DNA of 64,000 nt from Pedobacter sp. MC2016-05 (GCF_026239735.1 NZ_JAPIVT010000008.1:1-64000), one strand, 5' to 3'. Counted from the first letter of the stretch, positions 24,893 to 35,075 are shown. Notes: a model not told the origin generated them from the letters alone. Numbers and translations: made by a program.

Positions 24893-25270
24893 GGTTTATT
24901 TAATATCTGAACCGCAAAAATAAATTTGAACAACGCTTTTTTTCAGTCTGTACTTGTTATCATTTTGTTAAGGAATTGCGCTAAAAGGAGCAAAGATTAA
25001 AGAACAAGTAGCAAAAATTTAGAAATAGGGAGTGTAGAGTGTAGCGTAAGGAGCTAATTAACGAGCGGATGATATGCTATGGGTTTTGCATGAGGGATAG
25101 CCGAGGAAATCCTTTTTGTTGTCATCCTGAACGTAGTCGAAGGACAATAAAAAGATTGGAACGAATAGCCTGACCCTTGCCTAGCTTGGGCATGCCCAAA
25201 ATTTTAAGAAATCTTTGAGAGATCTCCCGCTTGCAGTGAAAATGAGTACAATTAAAAAAACAAGTTTCGC
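24893..25270. repeat. Gap with degenerate intergenic repeats
   Basis: No gene is apparent. Between 24980 and 25060 there is a purine-rich low-complexity stretch (GGAGCAAAG, AAAGAACAA, GTGTAGAGTGTAGCG) like the one at 15180-15228. At 25109-25137 GTCATCCTGAACG followed by TAGTCGAAGGAC looks like a short palindromic element of a type common in Bacteroidota intergenic DNA. The lpdA terminator lies at the right end. Confidence 0.5.
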
Positions 25271-25300
25271 AAAAGAAGCCGATAATTTCTTATCGGCCTC
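25271..25300 (-). terminator. Terminator of lpdA
   Basis: On the minus strand GCCGATAA-GAAA-TTATCGGC forms an 8-bp stem followed by TTCTTTTGCG. It lies 39 bases past the lpdA stop. Confidence 0.85.
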
Positions 25301-25338
25301 TTTATATAATTGACCTGTGAAGACACAGACCACGACAA

Positions 25339-26745
25339 TTAAATATGTATCGCTCTGTTTTCAGTTGCAGCCATTGCCGCTTCTTTCAATGCCTCAGTAT
25401 AAGTTGGGTGAGCGTGACAGGTACGGGCAATATCTTCAGCAGAAGCACGGAATTCCATCGCGATAACGGCCTCAGCAATCATATCCGCAGCACGTGGACC
25501 AATCATATGCACACCTAAAACTTCATCTGTTGCAGCATCTGCCAAAACCTTGATAAAGCCATCGGTATCCATACTGGCTTTTGCACGTCCGCTAGCTTTA
25601 AACGGAAATGAACCTGCTTTATATTTTGTACCTTTTTCTTTCAATTGCTCTTCTGTTAAACCAACAGATGCAACTTCTGGCCAGGTATAAACCACCCCTG
25701 GAATGAGGTTATAATTGATGTGTGGTTTTTGTCCGGCAATAGTTTCAGCTACATAAATTCCTTCATCTTCAGCTTTGTGGGCCAACATTGCACCCGTAAT
25801 TACATCGCCAATAGCATAAACTCCGGGTACCGAAGTTTCTAAATGCTCGTTTACCGGAACTTTCTTACCTCTTTCTTCAATAGTGATTCCAATTTTCTCT
25901 AAGCCTAAACCTTCAGTATAAGCTGTACGGCCAACCGCTACGATACAATAATCGGCATCTAGAGAAATAGTTTCGCCTTTGGGATTTTCAGCAGTTACCG
26001 TAACTGTTTTACCTTTTGTGGTTGCGCCGGTAACTTTATGGCCCATGTAAAATTCCATGCCTAAGTTTTTCTTCAATACACGTTGAAGTTCTTTACCCAA
26101 ACTTGCATCCATGGTTGCAATAATAGACGGCAAAAATTCAACCACGGAAACTTTTGTTCCTAAACGGGCATAAACCGAACCTAATTCTAAACCAATAACT
26201 CCACCCCCGATAACCACCATCGATTTTGGAACTTCTTTGATATTTAAAGCCTCAGTTGAGGTAATGATACGTTTTTTATCAATTGGCAAAAATGGTAACG
26301 TAGTAGGTTTTGAACCCGTTGCTATAATAACGTTTTTGGCTGTTAACGTTTCAGTAGAACCATCTGCCTTAGTGATTAAAACAGTGTTTTTATCTATAAA
26401 AGAACCCACCCCTTCATAAGAATCAATTTTGTTTTTCTTGAATAAATAAGTGATCCCGGCAGTATTCTGTGCAACAACATCGTCTTTACGAGCGATCATT
26501 TGAGGCATATTTACTTTCAGGTTTTTTAAATCGATACCATGAGTGGTAAAAGTATGAGCAGCGTTGTGGTAATGCTCTGAAGAATCTAATAAAGCTTTCG
26601 ATGGAATACAGCCAACGTTAAGGCAAGTACCTCCAAAAGTTTTGTATTTTTCTATAACGGCAGTTTTTAACCCTAACTGAGCACAACGGATTGCGCCAAC
26701 ATAACCGCCCGGCCCTGAACCGATAACAACGACATCGTATTGCAT
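25339..26745 (-). CDS. lpdA: Dihydrolipoyl dehydrogenase
   Basis: The 468-residue flavoprotein (from the ATG at 26745; the frame opens earlier only through a TTG) re-oxidises the lipoyl groups of 2-oxoacid dehydrogenase and glycine-cleavage complexes with NAD. It starts MQYDVVVIGSGPGGYVGAIR (FAD fold), then has the redox-active disulfide motif GGTCLNVGCIPSK, the NAD-binding GGGVIGLELGSVYARLG, and the C-terminal base HPTYTEA. A perfect TACCTTTG at 26770-26777 on the minus strand gives a start site about 20 bases before this ATG and supports the choice. No dehydrogenase subunit genes are adjacent. Confidence 0.96.
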   Translation of the reverse strand: MQYDVVVIGSGPGGYVGAIRCAQLGLKTAVIEKYKTFGGTCLNVGCIPSKALLDSSEHYHNAAHTFTTHGIDLKNLKVNMPQMIARKDDVVAQNTAGITYLFKKNKIDSYEGVGSFIDKNTVLITKADGSTETLTAKNVIIATGSKPTTLPFLPIDKKRIITSTEALNIKEVPKSMVVIGGGVIGLELGSVYARLGTKVSVVEFLPSIIATMDASLGKELQRVLKKNLGMEFYMGHKVTGATTKGKTVTVTAENPKGETISLDADYCIVAVGRTAYTEGLGLEKIGITIEERGKKVPVNEHLETSVPGVYAIGDVITGAMLAHKAEDEGIYVAETIAGQKPHINYNLIPGVVYTWPEVASVGLTEEQLKEKGTKYKAGSFPFKASGRAKASMDTDGFIKVLADAATDEVLGVHMIGPRAADMIAEAVIAMEFRASAEDIARTCHAHPTYTEALKEAAMAATENRAIHI

Positions 26746-26931
26746 AATTTCTTGAGAATTTTGATTAGTCAAAGGTAGGGAAAAAAGGCGGAAAGCTGAA
26801 AGTCAAAAGCGCTAAGCTGCAATGCAAAAAGCACAATTTTACAATGAAAAAGGATTGAAAAAGACAATCTAAAATGCACAATAATGCTTCCTATAAAAGG
26901 AAGTGTAAAAAACGTTAATTATAGATATGTA

Positions 26932-27213
26932 TTAATAAATCACGAAATAATCGTCGATTGGCTCTTTTTGAAGGTTAAAAGCTAAAATATAATAACCGAT
27001 TTCAAAATCGTCTTTAATAATTAAGCTCTTGATAAAAATTGATTCCTGATCTTTTATTTCAAAAGAAAGGTTATCAACATCAAAATAAATTTCATTTGTG
27101 GAAACGTCCAAATCAAAATTGGTATTATTATCGATTAAATATTGGAAGCTTTTAGTTATCTGCTCTTTTATCTCTCTCGAATCAATAAAGCTTTTAATTT
27201 CTGATTCTTTCAT
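26932..27213 (-). CDS. Small hypothetical protein (93 aa)
   Basis: This acidic cytoplasmic protein has an N-terminal helix (MKESEIKSFIDSREIKEQI) and a C-terminal half of beta-strands ending DDYFVIY. No motif is recognised. Its size, charge and alpha-then-beta layout are reminiscent of small immunity or adaptor proteins, but no toxin gene lies beside it. It sits 27 bases after the HAD hydrolase gene on the same strand and may be cotranscribed with it. Confidence 0.5.
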   Translation of the reverse strand: MKESEIKSFIDSREIKEQITKSFQYLIDNNTNFDLDVSTNEIYFDVDNLSFEIKDQESIFIKSLIIKDDFEIGYYILAFNLQKEPIDDYFVIY

Positions 27214-27240
27214 ACTCCTTATTAAACTTATCTTAAAACA

Positions 27241-27906
27241 CTACAAAATTCCATGCTCCAGGATATAAGTTTTTACATGAGCGAAATTTAGAAATAGTTG
27301 ATCGGCGATTTTTAATTTTTGGTGAGCCCTAACATTATTTTGAACGGCATAGGTCGTTATTCCAGCTGCCATTGCCGATTTTACACCATTTATAGTATCT
27401 TCGAATACGATACATTCCTCTTTCTGGAGCCCGAGTTTTTGAACACAAATATTGTAACTTTCAGGATCAGGTTTGCTTTTCGTTACATCGGTTCGGGTGA
27501 CAAATAATGTAAAATATTTAGCTAATCCATTTCTCGCAAAAACCGCATCTACGTCTATTTTCGGACTTGCAGTAACCACTGCCAGGGTAAATCCTTTATC
27601 GTAGAAATACTGAACAAAATCTAATGCAAATGGCATTAGGGCAATATCTTTTGTTCTAAATCCATCGAAGGTAAGTTGCTCTCTTCGCTCGATAAAGTCA
27701 TCCAGATCTGCATCTATTTTATACTTGCTGATAATCGTTTTTGCATTTTGGGGCAAAGGAATACCAGCATAACTGCTCAGCCAATCCTTAAAATCAAGCA
27801 CCACATGATATGGGGAAAGAAACTCATTCCAACAATCAAAGTGAAACTTTTCGGAATCAATTAATGTTCCATCTAAATCAAATAGTAGCGCTTTTATTTT
27901 ACTCAT
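27241..27906 (-). CDS. HAD-superfamily hydrolase (phosphoglucomutase-like subfamily)
   Basis: From the ATG at 27906 this is a 221-residue haloacid-dehalogenase-type phosphatase (an upstream in-frame ATG at 27945 would add 13 residues). Motif I is LFDLDGTLIDSE, with the two catalytic aspartates at residues 9 and 11. A helical cap domain follows, then motif II in AVVTASPK, the motif III lysine in TKSKPDP, and motif IV in FEDTINGVKSA. It resembles beta-phosphoglucomutase and sugar-phosphate phosphatases of subclass IA; the substrate cannot be read from the sequence. Confidence 0.9.
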   Translation of the reverse strand: MSKIKALLFDLDGTLIDSEKFHFDCWNEFLSPYHVVLDFKDWLSSYAGIPLPQNAKTIISKYKIDADLDDFIERREQLTFDGFRTKDIALMPFALDFVQYFYDKGFTLAVVTASPKIDVDAVFARNGLAKYFTLFVTRTDVTKSKPDPESYNICVQKLGLQKEECIVFEDTINGVKSAMAAGITTYAVQNNVRAHQKLKIADQLFLNFAHVKTYILEHGIL

Positions 27907-28043
27907 ATCTTCTAAGGGTTGATTGCATAGATTTATCTTTTGCATAGTTACACAGATTAATAGATTTCAAAGATTAATTTGTTTTCCCGCCTGGCATCTA
28001 ACTTCCGACTCGGCTTTTAGACTCTAACCTACGGACTTTCAGA

Positions 28044-29207
28044 TTACCTGATCACTTCAAAAAGAAAAAACTGTTGAACTTGTGCTTTACCAAAATTATT
28101 ATCTACACAAAAAACTAATGTATTATTTCCATTTGGCAATTTCGGGCCAAAAGTAATTCCTTCAATATTATCAATATGCATATTCAAAGAATCAAAATCG
28201 AAAAGTATTGTTTTTTTTAATGGTTTAGGCGGATTCGCGATAAAAGAAGGATTGTTGATTACATTTTCAGCGCCATCCAAATCCACCAAATAGAGCTTCA
28301 CAAAGGAGTGATCGTCGCGTCCTTTTGCCCAGGCCCTTTCCATCACCAACAGGGTATGATTATTTATAGTCAGAATTTCGGAAATACCGTTCAAATTCCA
28401 ATCACTTTCTGCTGTCGGCTTAATTGGCAAAGCATCTAATCTGTATGCATATTGTGCTGTATTTTGTTTTTTATCTACATCAAATTTCACAATTCTTGTT
28501 AAGGCTTGATTAAATTCGAAATGCGACTGCTCACCGTCTTGATATAAGGGTTCCTCTAAACTGGCATATAAAGTTTTGAAATTATCTGCATAACTTAAAC
28601 CTTCAAAAAAGGCATTTTTACGAACGCCAAACTTCTGTTTGGTGATGTGAAAACCAGCGGGCAACGGAATGGTATCTAAATATTTTCCTGTTGTAGATAG
28701 GAATGTTAGCGCAGGCTGAACAATGGTTGTATCCGTTTTTCTGTAAAGCCGTTCGCCCTCGTTGCTCCAAACAAAAGTTTGTTTTAAAGGATTATAGCGA
28801 ACCGACTCTCCATCAGCTTTTGAATTTTTACCGTATTGATATTTCGGATATTCCGTTCCATCGTTTTGCAGAATAAAGGTAACTCCTGTCAACCTAACCG
28901 TATCTATTTTATCTTCTTTGATATCAATTTCTGCGGTGTAAATCCTCGCCGGACTAAACTGCGATGGATCGTCGCTAATCATATAATATTGATTTTTTTT
29001 TCTATCATAATCAATACCAGATAAACCACCCACCAATGTATTCTGGAAGGTTCCATTAAGCGGCATAATGTATTCGCTCAAAAATTTTATTGATGAAATG
29101 GAATTTTCCTTATTTCTATCAACAACATTTTTTGTTGTGGAACACGAAGAAAACAATAGGATAGCAACAAAATTGAAAAGGGAGATTTTCGAGAATATTT
29201 TTTTCAA
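28044..29207 (-). CDS. Esterase-like-activity-of-phytase family lipoprotein
   Basis: The family is marked by a beta-propeller with GLSGIDYDRKKNQYYMISDD near the N-terminus and the conserved NIEGITFGP block near the end. Starting at the TTG at 29207 gives MKKIFSKISLFNFVAILLFSSC, a normal lipoprotein signal with its Cys at residue 22. The frame is open to 29228, but a perfect TACTTTTG promoter element covers 29226-29233, so the longer start is unlikely. Relatives are secreted phosphatases or esterases of phytase-like fold. The protein is probably surface-anchored and scavenges phosphate esters, which is inference. Confidence 0.82.
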   Translation of the reverse strand: MKKIFSKISLFNFVAILLFSSCSTTKNVVDRNKENSISSIKFLSEYIMPLNGTFQNTLVGGLSGIDYDRKKNQYYMISDDPSQFSPARIYTAEIDIKEDKIDTVRLTGVTFILQNDGTEYPKYQYGKNSKADGESVRYNPLKQTFVWSNEGERLYRKTDTTIVQPALTFLSTTGKYLDTIPLPAGFHITKQKFGVRKNAFFEGLSYADNFKTLYASLEEPLYQDGEQSHFEFNQALTRIVKFDVDKKQNTAQYAYRLDALPIKPTAESDWNLNGISEILTINNHTLLVMERAWAKGRDDHSFVKLYLVDLDGAENVINNPSFIANPPKPLKKTILFDFDSLNMHIDNIEGITFGPKLPNGNNTLVFCVDNNFGKAQVQQFFLFEVIR

Positions 29208-29306
29208 ATCGAAATATTTTGGTGGCAAAAGTATAGAATTTGATGAAATAAATAAGCCGTTCCAATTTAATATTGAAACGGCTAAATATTTTATCCAATG
29301 AATGGT

Positions 29307-30206
29307 TTAAAACAACTTGCCAATGATGCGATAAGAAATCTTATCTCCATCAACAACTTCTTCGTAATAAACATCGGTAGGAGAAACAAAATACTTTTCG
29401 TTTTTAATGGTTACTTCTCTACATCCATCTGGCAACTGTGTAATAATTTCACCAATTTGATGGGTATCAACCGGGCCATCAGTTGTATTTAACACGCCAT
29501 CTTTTCCAGCAACAATATAAACCGTAGCGCCATCTGCATTTTGGCCCTGAGTATAGTAAACACCTTTATATTCATAATAGTCTACCCCATCAATAGTCAC
29601 TAGATTTGCATCTTGTGGCAAGCTTGGTACTCCTGCCCCAACTGGAGGTACTACTACCTCATATTGGTTATTATTTTGCTGATAAAATAATCCCCCGGAA
29701 TAATAAAACTGGTTCGGACCATAATTAAATGGGTAATAACCATATGGTAAAACGCCAATTCTAAATCCTAAAAACGGCCTGTAAAAATTATAATAGCTGT
29801 AATATGGCCGATAGTATGGCCTTCCAAAACCTGGGCGATACCCATAACCCGGCCGGTAATTTCCTCCTGGGCGAAATCCCGGTCTGTTATAACCTGGTCT
29901 GTTGTAACTATACCCAGGGCGTTCAGGCCTGCCCGAATTAGAGCGACTAAATCCTGGATCTATTGACCTATTTGAACCTCTATTTGGAACCTGCGACATC
30001 CTATTATTTGATGGAGCCTGCATAGAAGGTTGCCTCGATAAACTACCCCTTGATGGTGAAATGGAGCTTGACCTACCGCCTCCAGCACTTGATGAACCCC
30101 CGCCACCTCTACTTGGGCGTTGAGCTGAAACACGCTCGATAGTCAAAGTTGTCATCATCACTGCCGCAGCCAAAACAACTATTCCTTTATTTAATAACCT
30201 TTTCAT
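29307..30206 (-). CDS. DUF6515-type secreted Gly/Pro/Tyr-rich protein
   Basis: From the ATG at 30206 the protein has 299 residues with a signal peptide (MKRLLNKGIVVLAAAVMMTT, cleaved near SAQ). A low-complexity region rich in Arg, Gly, Ser and Pro follows (SRGGGG, RSSSISPSRGS), then a Tyr/Pro/Arg tract with repeated RPGYGYRPG-like units, then a folded part with FYYSGGLFYQQ, VVPPVGAGV and VDYYEYKGVYYTQ. The last part matches the small YXXNGXYY-type domain of DUF6515. It is presumably an outer-membrane-associated or matrix protein; the low-complexity head may be disordered or adhesive. Confidence 0.75.
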   Translation of the reverse strand: MKRLLNKGIVVLAAAVMMTTLTIERVSAQRPSRGGGGSSSAGGGRSSSISPSRGSLSRQPSMQAPSNNRMSQVPNRGSNRSIDPGFSRSNSGRPERPGYSYNRPGYNRPGFRPGGNYRPGYGYRPGFGRPYYRPYYSYYNFYRPFLGFRIGVLPYGYYPFNYGPNQFYYSGGLFYQQNNNQYEVVVPPVGAGVPSLPQDANLVTIDGVDYYEYKGVYYTQGQNADGATVYIVAGKDGVLNTTDGPVDTHQIGEIITQLPDGCREVTIKNEKYFVSPTDVYYEEVVDGDKISYRIIGKLF

Positions 30207-30399
30207 GTTTGTGTTTAATTTAATTATAAATATGACGATGAAAGCGTTCGAAAGATTAATCATTAACATTATTTAACTTAATTCTGATAGAGCAATGACG
30301 ATCGCCTCTAAGGCAGCTAACAAACCTTTTACGGGATGTTTTTTCTAATCAATTTCTAATCACCTATATTTAAATTTTATTACTAAAAACCAAACCTGA

Positions 30400-32268
30400 A
30401 TGAACTTTTCAAGATTTTTAAATCTCCTATTTTGTTTATTTATTTCCACTTCACTATGGGCTCAGCAACCTGATTCGGCTTATGTTAGAGAAAACTACAC
30501 TAAAATAGAACGTCAAATACCCATGCGAGATGGAGTTAAACTCTTCACTTCCATTTACATACCCAAAAATCAATCCAAAAAACATCCATTTCTGATTAAC
30601 CGAACGCCTTACACAGTTGCTCCATATGGTGCCGATAATTATAAAGTAAGCCTGGGAAATTTCCCTGCCATGGCTCGTGAGGGGTTTATCTTCGTTTATC
30701 AGGATGTACGCGGACGTTGGATGAGTGAAGGTACTTTTGAAGATATTCGACCACAAACTAACAAAAAAGGTAAAACCGCTATTGATGAAAGTACCGATAC
30801 CTATGATACCATAGATTGGTTAATAAAAAACGTGAAAAACAATAATGGCAAAGCAGGCATTTATGGAATTTCATATCCTGGATTTTATTCCACTACTTCT
30901 CTTCCAAATGCGCACCCAGCGCTAAAAGCTGTTTCGCCACAGGCTCCCGTTACCGATTGGTTTATGGGTGATGATTTCCACCACCGTGGCACTTTGTTTT
31001 TAATGGACGCTTTCAGTTTCATGAGCAGTTTCGGAGTTCCACGTCCAAAACCAATTACACCAGATAAAGGGCCAAAAGGTTTCCAATTTCCTATTCAGGA
31101 TAATTATCGCTTTTATTTGGAATCAGGCTCGATAAAGAACTTAAAGGAAAAGTATTTTGCTGATAGCATTAAATTTTGGAATGATTTATTTAAACATCCA
31201 AACTTAGATACCTTTTGGAAAGCACGATTGATTACCCCACACTTGAAAAATGTTAAACCAGCTGTGATGGTGGTTGGTGGTTTCTTCGATGCCGAAGATG
31301 CTTATGGAACTTTCGACACTTACAAAGCCATTGAAAAACAAAATCCAGGAGCTACCAATATTCTAGTGGCTGGACCGTGGTTTCATGGCGGCTGGGTACG
31401 AGGTGATGGTTCATCTTTTGGCGATATTCAGTTTGGAGCTAAAACAAGTATCGATTATCAACAAGAGTTTGAACTTCCTTTTTTTAAACACTACTTAAAA
31501 GGTGAAGGAGATTTTAACGCTGCCGAAGCGAACATTTTTGTCACGGGATCTAACGAATGGAAAAAATTTGCAAGCTGGCCACCTCAAGAAATAGAAACTA
31601 AAAATCTATACCTGCAACCTAACGGAAAATTGAGCTTTGAAAAAGTGGGCAGAACCGATAGCTGGGACGAATATGTGAGCGATCCGAATAATCCTGTACC
31701 TTATCAGGATGGCGTTCAGGCAAGAAGAACCCGAGAATACATGATCGATGATCAACGTTTCGCTGCCAGAAGACCTGAGGTAAAAACATACCAAACGGAT
31801 GCTTTAACAGAGGACATTACCCTAACCGGACCAGTATTGGCGAATCTGGTCGTTTCTACTACCGGAACAGATGCTGACTATGTGGTTAAATTAATTGATG
31901 TTTATCCGGAGGATGAACCAAATCCGAATCCGAATCCTGAAAACATTATCATGGGAGGATATGAAATGCTGGTTCGTGGCGAGATTATGCGTGGCAAATA
32001 CCGCAACAGTTTCGAAAAGCCCGAAGCCTTTACTCCTGGTGCTATTACTAAAGTGAATTATCCACTACCAGATGTGGCACATACTTTCAAAAAAGGACAC
32101 AAAATCATGATTCAAATTCAGAATTCATGGTTTCCTTTAGCTGATCGTAATCCACAAAAATTCATGGATATCTACCAGGCTGAACCTGGTGACTTTCAAA
32201 AAGCAACGCACAAAATTTATCACGATGTAAAAAACAGTTCCTTTATAACGGTTTCGGTTTTGAAGTAA
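30400..32268 (+). CDS. CocE/NonD family hydrolase (X-prolyl dipeptidyl peptidase S15-like)
   Basis: The 622-residue enzyme has a signal peptide (residues 1-22, ending LWAQ), an alpha/beta-hydrolase core with IPMRDGVKLFTSIY at the start, QDVRGRWMSEGTF, the nucleophile elbow GISYPGF at about residues 156-162, and a C-terminal jelly-roll domain typical of CocE and S15 enzymes. These cleave esters or acyl-amino bonds, including beta-lactam-type or X-Pro substrates. The catalytic Asp and His are likely in GFFDAEDAYG and GPWFHGGW. It is exported, so probably a periplasmic peptidase or esterase. An M1 metallopeptidase follows on the same strand. Confidence 0.9.
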   Translation: MNFSRFLNLLFCLFISTSLWAQQPDSAYVRENYTKIERQIPMRDGVKLFTSIYIPKNQSKKHPFLINRTPYTVAPYGADNYKVSLGNFPAMAREGFIFVYQDVRGRWMSEGTFEDIRPQTNKKGKTAIDESTDTYDTIDWLIKNVKNNNGKAGIYGISYPGFYSTTSLPNAHPALKAVSPQAPVTDWFMGDDFHHRGTLFLMDAFSFMSSFGVPRPKPITPDKGPKGFQFPIQDNYRFYLESGSIKNLKEKYFADSIKFWNDLFKHPNLDTFWKARLITPHLKNVKPAVMVVGGFFDAEDAYGTFDTYKAIEKQNPGATNILVAGPWFHGGWVRGDGSSFGDIQFGAKTSIDYQQEFELPFFKHYLKGEGDFNAAEANIFVTGSNEWKKFASWPPQEIETKNLYLQPNGKLSFEKVGRTDSWDEYVSDPNNPVPYQDGVQARRTREYMIDDQRFAARRPEVKTYQTDALTEDITLTGPVLANLVVSTTGTDADYVVKLIDVYPEDEPNPNPNPENIIMGGYEMLVRGEIMRGKYRNSFEKPEAFTPGAITKVNYPLPDVAHTFKKGHKIMIQIQNSWFPLADRNPQKFMDIYQAEPGDFQKATHKIYHDVKNSSFITVSVLK

Positions 32269-32291
32269 CTTCAAGCAATAACTAAAGCAAT

Positions 32292-32371
32292 CGTCATTGC
32301 GAGGCACGAAGCAATCTCATTTTGATTGCATCTCAAGTTTTTGTGAGATTATTTCATACCTCGCAATGACG
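32292..32371. repeat. REP-like palindromic element, copy 1
   Basis: CGTCATTGCGAGG at 32292-32304 is mirrored by CCTCGCAATGACG at 32359-32371, with an inner inverted repeat AATCTCA...TGAGATT. The same arms occur at 54613-54714 and 57979-58040. It fills the whole gap between the CocE-like gene and the M1 peptidase gene. Confidence 0.9.
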
Positions 32372-32387
32372 CAAAGAAATATTAAAA

Positions 32388-34040
32388 ATGAAAAAAATAC
32401 TCACCCTTATCTCCATTGCATTAAGCATTGCAAGCGTTCAGGCTCAGATGCTTGGCAAAAATCAAGTAAACTCAAGAGCCGATAGTTTACGTGGAACGCT
32501 TACACCATTACGAACTTGTTACGACATTAATTACCATCACTTAGATGTTAAAATTGATATCGACCAAAAATCAGTTGCAGGAAGCAATGAATTTGCTTTC
32601 ACGGCTATGGAGGATTTTAACAAACTGCAATTTGATCTTTTCGATAATCTGAAGGTTGAAAAAGTAGTTTATAATAACACAGCGTTGAAATTTTCAAGAG
32701 AATATAATGCGGTTTTTGTAACCTTCCCTAAAACAATTAAAAAAGGAAGCAAAGACAAATTTACCGTTTTTTATTCTGGGAACCCGAGGGTAGCTAAAAA
32801 TGCTCCTTGGGATGGTGGCTTTATCTTTAAGAAAGATTCTGCAGGGAATCCATTTATTTCGGTAGCGTGCCAGGGTTTGGGAGCCAGTGTATGGTGGCCA
32901 AATAAAGATCATCAAAGCGATGAAGTGGATAGCATGCTCATAAGCATCAGCGTTCCCAATACACTGCAAGAAATATCAAATGGAAGACTAAGAAATACTG
33001 TTGACAAACCTGATGGTTTCAAACAGTACAATTGGTTTGTTAGTAACCCAATCAACAACTATGATGTAAGTTTCTATATCGGAAAATACGCCCATTGGAC
33101 AGATAGTTATGATGGCGAAAACGGAAAATTATCGATTGACTATTGGGCACTTCAGGTGGATAGTGCAAAAGCCCGTCCACATTGGGATGCTGACGTAAAA
33201 CCGATGCTAAAATGTTTCGAATATTGGTTTGGGCCTTATCCATGGTATAAAGATGGCTACAAATTGGTTCAGGCGCCGCACTTAGGCATGGAGCACCAGA
33301 GCGCTGTGGCATATGGAAATCAATTTAAAAAAGGCTACTTGGGTCGAGATTTAAGCGGAACGGGACACGGTCTAAAATGGGATTTTATCACAGTACATGA
33401 AAGTGGCCACGAATGGTTTGGAAATAATATTACCACCAAAGATCTTGCAGACATGTGGGTGCATGAAGGCTTTACTAATTACTCTGAAACGCTGTTTACA
33501 GAATGCACCGATAGTAAGGCATCAGGTAGCGAATATTTAATTGGTATTCGCAGAGGGATCAGCAATGATATTCCGATTATTGGCCCTTATGACGTGAATA
33601 AAGAAGGTTCTGGTGACATGTACCCAAAAGGTGCAAATCTTATTCACAACATCCGTCAATTAATTAATAATGATGAAAAGTTCAGACAGATTTTACGTGG
33701 CTTAAATAAAACCTTCTACCACAAAACGGTAACCACAGCGCAAATAGAGAACTACATTGCCCAGCAAAGTGGATTGAAATTAGATAAAGTTTTCGATCAA
33801 TATCTTCGCCACACCAACATACCATTACTGGAATATAAAATTGAAAACGGAACACTTTCCTATCGGTGGATAACGGATGTTAAAGGTTTTGACATGCCGG
33901 TTCGCGTAACCCTAAAAGATGGAGTTTATAGTTTGATAAAACCTACTAATAATTGGAAAACTATAAAAGTTGATGCCAGCATTACTGCGGAAAACTTCAA
34001 AAATGATCCTGCATTTTATATTAATATTAAAAAAGGATAG
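32388..34040 (+). CDS. M1 family metallopeptidase (aminopeptidase N-like)
   Basis: The 550-residue enzyme has a signal peptide (MKKILTLISIALSIASVQA), an N-terminal beta-sandwich, and a catalytic domain with the exopeptidase motif GMEHQ (about residue 303) and zinc motif HESGHEWFGNN followed 18 residues later by the glutamate in VHEGFTNYSE. M1 enzymes remove N-terminal amino acids; the signal peptide places this one outside the cytoplasm. At 550 residues it lacks the long C-terminal helical domain of aminopeptidase N, as is usual in this short Bacteroidota branch. Together with the CocE-like hydrolase upstream it suggests extracellular peptide breakdown. Confidence 0.93.
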   Translation: MKKILTLISIALSIASVQAQMLGKNQVNSRADSLRGTLTPLRTCYDINYHHLDVKIDIDQKSVAGSNEFAFTAMEDFNKLQFDLFDNLKVEKVVYNNTALKFSREYNAVFVTFPKTIKKGSKDKFTVFYSGNPRVAKNAPWDGGFIFKKDSAGNPFISVACQGLGASVWWPNKDHQSDEVDSMLISISVPNTLQEISNGRLRNTVDKPDGFKQYNWFVSNPINNYDVSFYIGKYAHWTDSYDGENGKLSIDYWALQVDSAKARPHWDADVKPMLKCFEYWFGPYPWYKDGYKLVQAPHLGMEHQSAVAYGNQFKKGYLGRDLSGTGHGLKWDFITVHESGHEWFGNNITTKDLADMWVHEGFTNYSETLFTECTDSKASGSEYLIGIRRGISNDIPIIGPYDVNKEGSGDMYPKGANLIHNIRQLINNDEKFRQILRGLNKTFYHKTVTTAQIENYIAQQSGLKLDKVFDQYLRHTNIPLLEYKIENGTLSYRWITDVKGFDMPVRVTLKDGVYSLIKPTNNWKTIKVDASITAENFKNDPAFYINIKKG

Positions 34041-34343
34041 CAACAATTGAAAGGTATCCAAAACAAAGCCCATTGCATAACGCATTGGGCTTTGTTGTTA
34101 AATGGATGGTAACAACCCTGCGATTAATAAAAAGAAAGGAGAACTGCTCGACACCTCATTATTCTATTTTACGGAACAATGATTAGAATCATTTTTTATA
34201 CCTATGGCCCACCTACTCACCGAGAAAATTGAATTAGTTTTAATAAGCTATGCAACTTTTTGATAAAATGATCGTCTTATAAGAAAACCGTATTCATCAA
34301 CCAATTGAGGCCATCTCAATTGGCTATAAAACTTTTATCAATA
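34041..34343. other. Gap after the M1 peptidase gene, with terminator
   Basis: AACAAAGCCCA (34062-34072) pairs with TGGGCTTTGTT (34086-34096) to form an 11-bp hairpin with loop TTGCATAACGCAT, a plausible terminator though with a weak T-tract. The remainder shows no gene or repeat that I can see. Confidence 0.6.
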
Positions 34344-35075
34344 ATGAAAAAACTATTTGCCCTATTATTCGCCGCATTTACCTTAACAACAGCCATCAGC
34401 GCAATTGCCAAAGAACAAATTAATATTAAATCATCGAAGCTTAATGATGATGAAAGAGAGGTTGGCAATTTCAATGGCATCGCTTCCGCCGGACCGATAA
34501 ATGTTGTGGTTACCTTGGGCAGCAAAGAAAGTTGCCGTTTAGAAGGTGATGCTGAAGCGATTTCATCGATCATCACTGAAGTGAAGGGCAATGTGTTAAT
34601 TATTCGTCCTCAAAACAGCATCACCAGTTGGTCTAGAAAATATGAGGGTAAAAAGATAACCGCTTACGTATCGGCTAGAGAATTGGCCAGCTTAACCATG
34701 AGCGGTTCTGGTAGCATGGTTGTAAATGGAAAAATCAGCATGACTGACTTAACCACCACCTTAAGTGGTTCGGGTAGCATCAAAGCTTCGGCAGATGTTG
34801 ATCACTACAACGGAGTAATTAGCGGTTCTGGCTCGCTGAACATTACAGGCAGCGCCGATCGTGCGAAGATTGTTATAAGCAGTTCGGGATCTTTCGAAGG
34901 AAAAAGTTTTGCAGTAAGTGCATTAACGACTACCATAAGTGGTTCTGGAACTGTTCACATCAAAGCAGATGAATCAATTAAAGCATTTATCAGCGGTTCT
35001 GGAAGTTTAAGTTATTCTGGCGATGCAAGGGTTGATAAAACCATCATCGGCTCAGGTAGGGTAAGAAAAATTTAA
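34344..35075 (+). CDS. Head-GIN domain (DUF2807) auto-transporter-adhesin-like protein
   Basis: From the ATG at 34344 the protein has 243 residues with a signal peptide (MKKLFALLFAAFTLTTAISA). The mature part is a right-handed beta-helix with a regular beat of SGSG turns: about six spaced repeats such as SGSGSM, SGSGSI, SGSGSL, SSSGSF and SGSGTV. This matches DUF2807, also called the head-GIN domain. Such proteins are exported and thought to bind or scaffold at the surface; no enzymatic residue is seen. A terminator at 35099-35128 ends the unit. Confidence 0.88.
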   Translation: MKKLFALLFAAFTLTTAISAIAKEQINIKSSKLNDDEREVGNFNGIASAGPINVVVTLGSKESCRLEGDAEAISSIITEVKGNVLIIRPQNSITSWSRKYEGKKITAYVSARELASLTMSGSGSMVVNGKISMTDLTTTLSGSGSIKASADVDHYNGVISGSGSLNITGSADRAKIVISSSGSFEGKSFAVSALTTTISGSGTVHIKADESIKAFISGSGSLSYSGDARVDKTIIGSGRVRKI